A stretch of DNA of 29,347 nucleotides, from NCBI GenBank assembly GCA_016987375.1, contig PJRA01000005.1:114521-143867 (forward strand). Reading direction: 5' to 3'. Position 1 is the first letter of the stretch. Each line of letters starts with the position of its first letter. This document shows, piece by piece, positions 25,861 to 29,347 of this stretch. Made by a program: the position numbers and the translations under genes. The notes under the pieces are model-generated. The model was not told the DNA's origin, searched no databases, and saw only the letters and a list, made by a program, of their open reading frames with translations. The stretch comes from Brachionus koreanus (lineage: Eukaryota > Rotifera > Eurotatoria > Ploima > Brachionidae).

Positions 25861-26500
25861 GACAGATATTTTATTATATTAAGTCTTTAGTACAAGCATG
25901 TAATGTAACATGACTTTTCAACAGAAACTTGAAAAGCCATTTCTCAACTTATTTAAGGTATTTATTAGTTATTTCTTCGAGATTTCCTTCCTTGTTAAAA
26001 ATGAAAAATGCTGCCAAATCGTCTGCAAAAGGAAGAGAGTATTGGCAATTTGTTTTATCTCTTTTTGGTATGTCTTTTTAAATTTAACTGCGAATATTTA
26101 AACCTTGAACAAAGAAAAATTATATATTTGACAAATGATTTTTTTCAAAATTTTTTTTTCTTTTTTATTTTAATACTAATTTTTTTGAATAAAATATTTT
26201 AGATAATTTTATTGCCTAATTCTGACAATAAATGAGGAAAGAGTCTTACAGTCTTATAATAAATAACTTTTAGATAAAAAAGTCAAACTGTAACTTAGAA
26301 TTAAATTTTTGAACATTAGACTTAAAATTGTACTTAATGAAAAAGTCTGATTCTATATTCTTTCTAAGTTAGGCACTCATTTATAGAGATTTTTTTAAGC
26401 TAATATTTTGAGTATCGTGATGTCCTCTTAGATATGTTAATATAAAGCTTGCTAAAGCTGTAAGCAAGTTTCGTAAAAATCAGGAATAAATTTCAAAAAT
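25861..26500. other. AT-rich intergenic stretch with a doubtful short ORF
   Basis: At 26001 on the plus strand an ATG opens MKNAAKSSAKGREYWQFVLS and runs 26 codons. A GTATGT donor-like site follows at about 26067. No partner exon or known family was found. The rest is low-complexity A/T. Confidence 0.35.
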
Positions 26501-26506
26501 TTTATT
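26501..26506 (-). terminator. Polyadenylation signal AATAAA for the NIDO/AMOP/VWD gene
   Basis: On the minus strand AATAAA lies 47 bases after the stop codon (26554-26556). Confidence 0.5.
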
Positions 26507-26553
26507 AGATAAATTTGATTTATAAAGTTTTTAAAATTTGTTGATAAAATTAT

Positions 26554-29313
26554 CTATTCATTGAAGATTTGATAAAAGTAAAAAATAGTGAATATTTTAA
26601 TTAAAACGAATATTTGATTTTTCAATGATAAATATACTGTGCCGCAGTTGTTTAAAGTTGAAGTTAATAAATTATTAGTTAATAAACCATTACTTGTGCT
26701 AGTGGTTGTTTCACTTATTTCTAGTATTTCTTTCTGAAAATTTTCCAATTTCTCACCAAAATTTAAATTCAAAACTCCGACTTCTATTTCAGATGTGACA
26801 CTTATATCATACAAACAATTCGCATTGTTTCCACATTTTTCTTTAGCTATTTGCTCAAGACTGGAATTGCTAAAATTTAAACCATCTTGAATATATTTAG
26901 GTTTATAATTAAGATCAACAAAATTTTCATGTTGATATCCTTTTTGATAAGTGAACACACTTGACTCGACATTTGTCAACCATTTTTGTCCAAATTGCTC
27001 AAAAATATCTTTATCTTTCTCTGAATTTAAGTCTAAAACCTGACCATTTGGCAAGATAAAATCGTCTTTAGTGTCTCCGTTAAAATTTCCCAAAAGACCG
27101 CGTGTCTTACCTTTAAATTTTGATTCAATCGAGCTAAAAATAAGAAAAGCATTTTTCATAGGTGTTAATAAAATTTGAAAATTTATTCCAATCGAATAAA
27201 TTAACTCAATGCTAGTATCATTATTTTTAATAAAAAGAAGATTATTTAAATCCATAGATCCATCGTCAATTTGGCATAAAATTCCATTGATAAAAATCAG
27301 CAGATTGTTGCCAGAATCGAGCTCGATTTGAACCAAGTCAGTGTCAGAGCCGCCCTTTATTGCAATTGCTGTGAATACAGTGCCACTTGAATCAGATCCA
27401 TCATTTAATCTGAATGGAGATGTTCTTATTTGACAGCTAAAGTTGCTTTCAATTAGCTCGAATAAAGTATATTCGCCAAATCCGTTAAAAGTGTATTCAA
27501 CGCCATCAAAAGTGGTAAAGTGAGGATCTCCTGAGCCGCCTCCAGGAGAAGGTGGTGTCCAACGAGTTCCATTGTCAGATGGTCTCTTTTCATAATAAAG
27601 ATTGCATTGATTTGAGAGTATACAGCACCAATAATATGGTCTTACATCTTCAACGAAATGATCAACAGGTCTATCAATGTGAGCTAAATCAAGTGTTCCA
27701 CCACTTGGCGGCCCTACTAGCAAATTTCTGTTTGAATCATAGCAACACTGTTGTCCAGATCGCTTTGAATTGAGAAAGTAACTTGAACGCGATGTGTAGC
27801 ATACTTGGGAGCCTGGATGAAGAAAAGAACATCCGTCAGGATTTGACGGGTTGCAAACTTTGTCTTGAACGAAATCGCCAAATGATGAAGGAGCAAACGA
27901 TAGTAATCTTGGCCAGCACGGAGGCAAACCTTGTAAGTATAATGATGGATCTTTTTGCTCCAAAGCCCATTCTTCACATGTGCTATTAGAAGTCACATTA
28001 TTTTTTTCATTTGTATTTTCATTTAGAACAATAAAATTATAAATAAAAAGATAATTTTCTAATTGACTTTTACTTTTTTTGACACCAACAGCCAAATAAT
28101 TATTTTCAACTGAATTAAAATTGCTATCAAAAAATAAATCAGAGTGATCAAATGATACAGCAGTTTGAGAATTATTGTATGTTTTAAGAATTTTTTTTTC
28201 TGTGCCATTATCAGAAATTCTAATTACATAAATATCAGTCGAATGTCCATAAGCCCAATTTATAGTCATTGACTGGTTTGATTTTTTATTTCTATAATAG
28301 AATGGCTTCAGGCCACTTATTTCGGGCCTAACTGACTGATCTCTAGTGTAAAGATTTGCATAGAATTTTTTTTTGTCTTTAATCATCAAAACCACGGATA
28401 TTCGTCCAATTTTTTTTAGTAGAGGCGTTCTAAATACACAACTATTTTCATCAATTATTTTACATTCAATACTTTGGTAAGATTCAATTAGTATAGTGGC
28501 TGTATCTTTTAGATCAAAACAAGGTCCAGTTATTTGAACATCTTCACCACCAATAAAGTATACATAATAAGGATCCAAAGAAACGTATCCTTGTGTATTA
28601 CAACCACCTTCTTCCACTAGACTATCATCAATTCTGAAAATCCATTTACCAGGTTTTTCTACATTTGAATTTGACTGAATGTTGGTAACTTGGGCTGTAT
28701 AAGAGCTATTCAAAGCAAAATAAGTAAATCCATCACCAAGATTAAAACCAGCTTGTGCATGTTGATTAGCATGGCCTAATTTTGACCATTCTAATTCATC
28801 ATAATTAAAAATTGCAAATGAATGTCGCCCATTTGTTGTAATTATAGCTTGAAATGTGTTTTTTAGATCTTCATTAGATTTATCAGCTATTTCAAACCAA
28901 GTAACAATTAAAGTCCATGTTGGCCTAAAATTAACAAAACTTTCATAAGAATTCTTGATATCAGCGACTATTTGATTCAAAGTAGTTGAGTCGGTCACTT
29001 GACGGTAGAAAATTGATCCCCCATTTGTGGCACTAATGTCGCTCCAAAAAGGCGCCATGCAGACAAGATCTTTGAGAGGAAACCGGTCATAAGTAATATT
29101 GTTCGTATCGTTGTTAAATGAAATCAAGCCATTCAAATTGATAAAGTATGTTGAGAAGCTTTTGTTGAAAAATGGAAACTCAAGAGATATTTGAAATGGG
29201 CCTAAAGATTGCTCGTTGGTAAAGTTTTTATCTCCATTTTCTAGACCAAATGGATAAAGTGAACCATCCAGGAATTGGACTAATGCTATGATTATCAATA
29301 TTTTAAACTTCAT
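26554..29313 (-). CDS. Secreted or membrane NIDO-IPT-AMOP-VWD protein, mucin-4/SUSD2-like (single exon)
   Basis: A 919-residue extracellular protein, probably in adhesion or surface-matrix formation. Residues 1-18 are a signal peptide (KILIIIALVQFLDG). A NIDO domain spans about 85-230 (LVCMAPFWSDIS, TWTLIVTWFEI, QAGFNLGDG, PGKWIFRID). An IPT/TIG-like segment lies at about 240-325. An AMOP domain spans about 445-590 and is Cys-rich (CEEWALEQ, LPPCWPR, GQQCCYDSN, RPYYWCCILSNQC). A VWD domain runs about 594-780 (SGDPHFTTFDGVEYTFNGFG, GLLGNFNGDTKDDF). GDPH (595-598) is the autocleavage site seen in this family. Many NxS/T sites are present. The C-terminal hydrophobic run (about 899-916) could be a membrane anchor or GPI signal. 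No sushi domain is found, unlike SUSD2. No intron or stop occurs in 2.76 kb. ATG at 29313 is supported by the signal peptide. Confidence 0.9.
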   Translation of the reverse strand: MKFKILIIIALVQFLDGSLYPFGLENGDKNFTNEQSLGPFQISLEFPFFNKSFSTYFINLNGLISFNNDTNNITYDRFPLKDLVCMAPFWSDISATNGGSIFYRQVTDSTTLNQIVADIKNSYESFVNFRPTWTLIVTWFEIADKSNEDLKNTFQAIITTNGRHSFAIFNYDELEWSKLGHANQHAQAGFNLGDGFTYFALNSSYTAQVTNIQSNSNVEKPGKWIFRIDDSLVEEGGCNTQGYVSLDPYYVYFIGGEDVQITGPCFDLKDTATILIESYQSIECKIIDENSCVFRTPLLKKIGRISVVLMIKDKKKFYANLYTRDQSVRPEISGLKPFYYRNKKSNQSMTINWAYGHSTDIYVIRISDNGTEKKILKTYNNSQTAVSFDHSDLFFDSNFNSVENNYLAVGVKKSKSQLENYLFIYNFIVLNENTNEKNNVTSNSTCEEWALEQKDPSLYLQGLPPCWPRLLSFAPSSFGDFVQDKVCNPSNPDGCSFLHPGSQVCYTSRSSYFLNSKRSGQQCCYDSNRNLLVGPPSGGTLDLAHIDRPVDHFVEDVRPYYWCCILSNQCNLYYEKRPSDNGTRWTPPSPGGGSGDPHFTTFDGVEYTFNGFGEYTLFELIESNFSCQIRTSPFRLNDGSDSSGTVFTAIAIKGGSDTDLVQIELDSGNNLLIFINGILCQIDDGSMDLNNLLFIKNNDTSIELIYSIGINFQILLTPMKNAFLIFSSIESKFKGKTRGLLGNFNGDTKDDFILPNGQVLDLNSEKDKDIFEQFGQKWLTNVESSVFTYQKGYQHENFVDLNYKPKYIQDGLNFSNSSLEQIAKEKCGNNANCLYDISVTSEIEVGVLNLNFGEKLENFQKEILEISETTTSTSNGLLTNNLLTSTLNNCGTVYLSLKNQIFVLIKIFTIFYFYQIFNE

Positions 29314-29347
29314 TGAAATAAAATTGTTTCTATTTTAATTTTAAAGA

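Noticed and set aside
26001..26078. Small exon MKNAAKSSAKGREYWQFVLS with a GTATGT donor
   Set aside because: It has no partner exon, family or upstream signals. It is recorded only inside the intergenic entry.
27552..27989. Short frames on both strands within the surface-protein gene
   Set aside because: They overlap the intact 919-codon frame and have no independent signals.

Overview
The window looks like nuclear DNA of a small-genome invertebrate animal. The background is very AT-rich, with long A/T homopolymers and few host genes. The genes have short introns (66 and 86 bases) or none, and one encodes an axonemal (ciliary) dynein, so the organism has motile cilia. A rotifer such as Brachionus would fit the low GC, the tiny introns and the NIDO/AMOP/VWD surface protein. 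That is an inference from composition and gene type; no species marker is present. There is one assembly gap (N run, 15215-15265).

Three host genes can be supported, all on the minus strand. (1) The 5' end of an axonemal dynein heavy chain, three exons at 1328-2367, joined by two GT-AG introns that keep phase. (2) A complete single-exon cytosolic asparaginyl-tRNA synthetase (7916-9607). (3) A complete single-exon secreted or cell-surface protein with NIDO, IPT-like, AMOP and VWD domains (26554-29313). The first 37 codons and 5' leader of gene 3 occur again, nearly identical, at 24814-24957 as an orphan fragment.

The rest is mostly mobile-element debris. Positions 1-12700 hold non-LTR reverse-transcriptase relics (185-620, 3081-3535, 10665-10800, 11110-11480), a stray C2H2 finger, a short hAT element (10146-10655), a Tc1/mariner relic (about 11850-12135), and two unrecognised degraded coding stretches (4586-6350 plus strand; 4980-5545 minus strand).

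Positions 12867-24394 are a nest of three Ty3/Gypsy retrotransposons. Element A (plus strand, AT-rich, decayed) is cut by the assembly gap. Element B (plus strand, clearly GC-richer than its surroundings) starts abruptly inside A and ends with a polypurine tract and a probable LTR (24116-24394). Element C (minus strand, 16078-21290) has inserted inside the protease gene of B. It keeps LTRs that differ at only 4 of 252 aligned bases, yet it has lost its integrase catalytic core.

Beyond the nest, 24395-26500 is AT-rich and carries a piggyBac-like MITE with TTAA ends (25277-25450) and a palindrome-rich fold-back region (25537-25860).

I did not find a CRISPR array, rRNA, tRNA or a prokaryote-style operon. 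The most unusual items are the orphan duplicated gene 5' end, the integrase-deleted but young-looking element C with its abnormal insertion junction, and the unrecognised ORF between the integrase of B and the terminal LTR.
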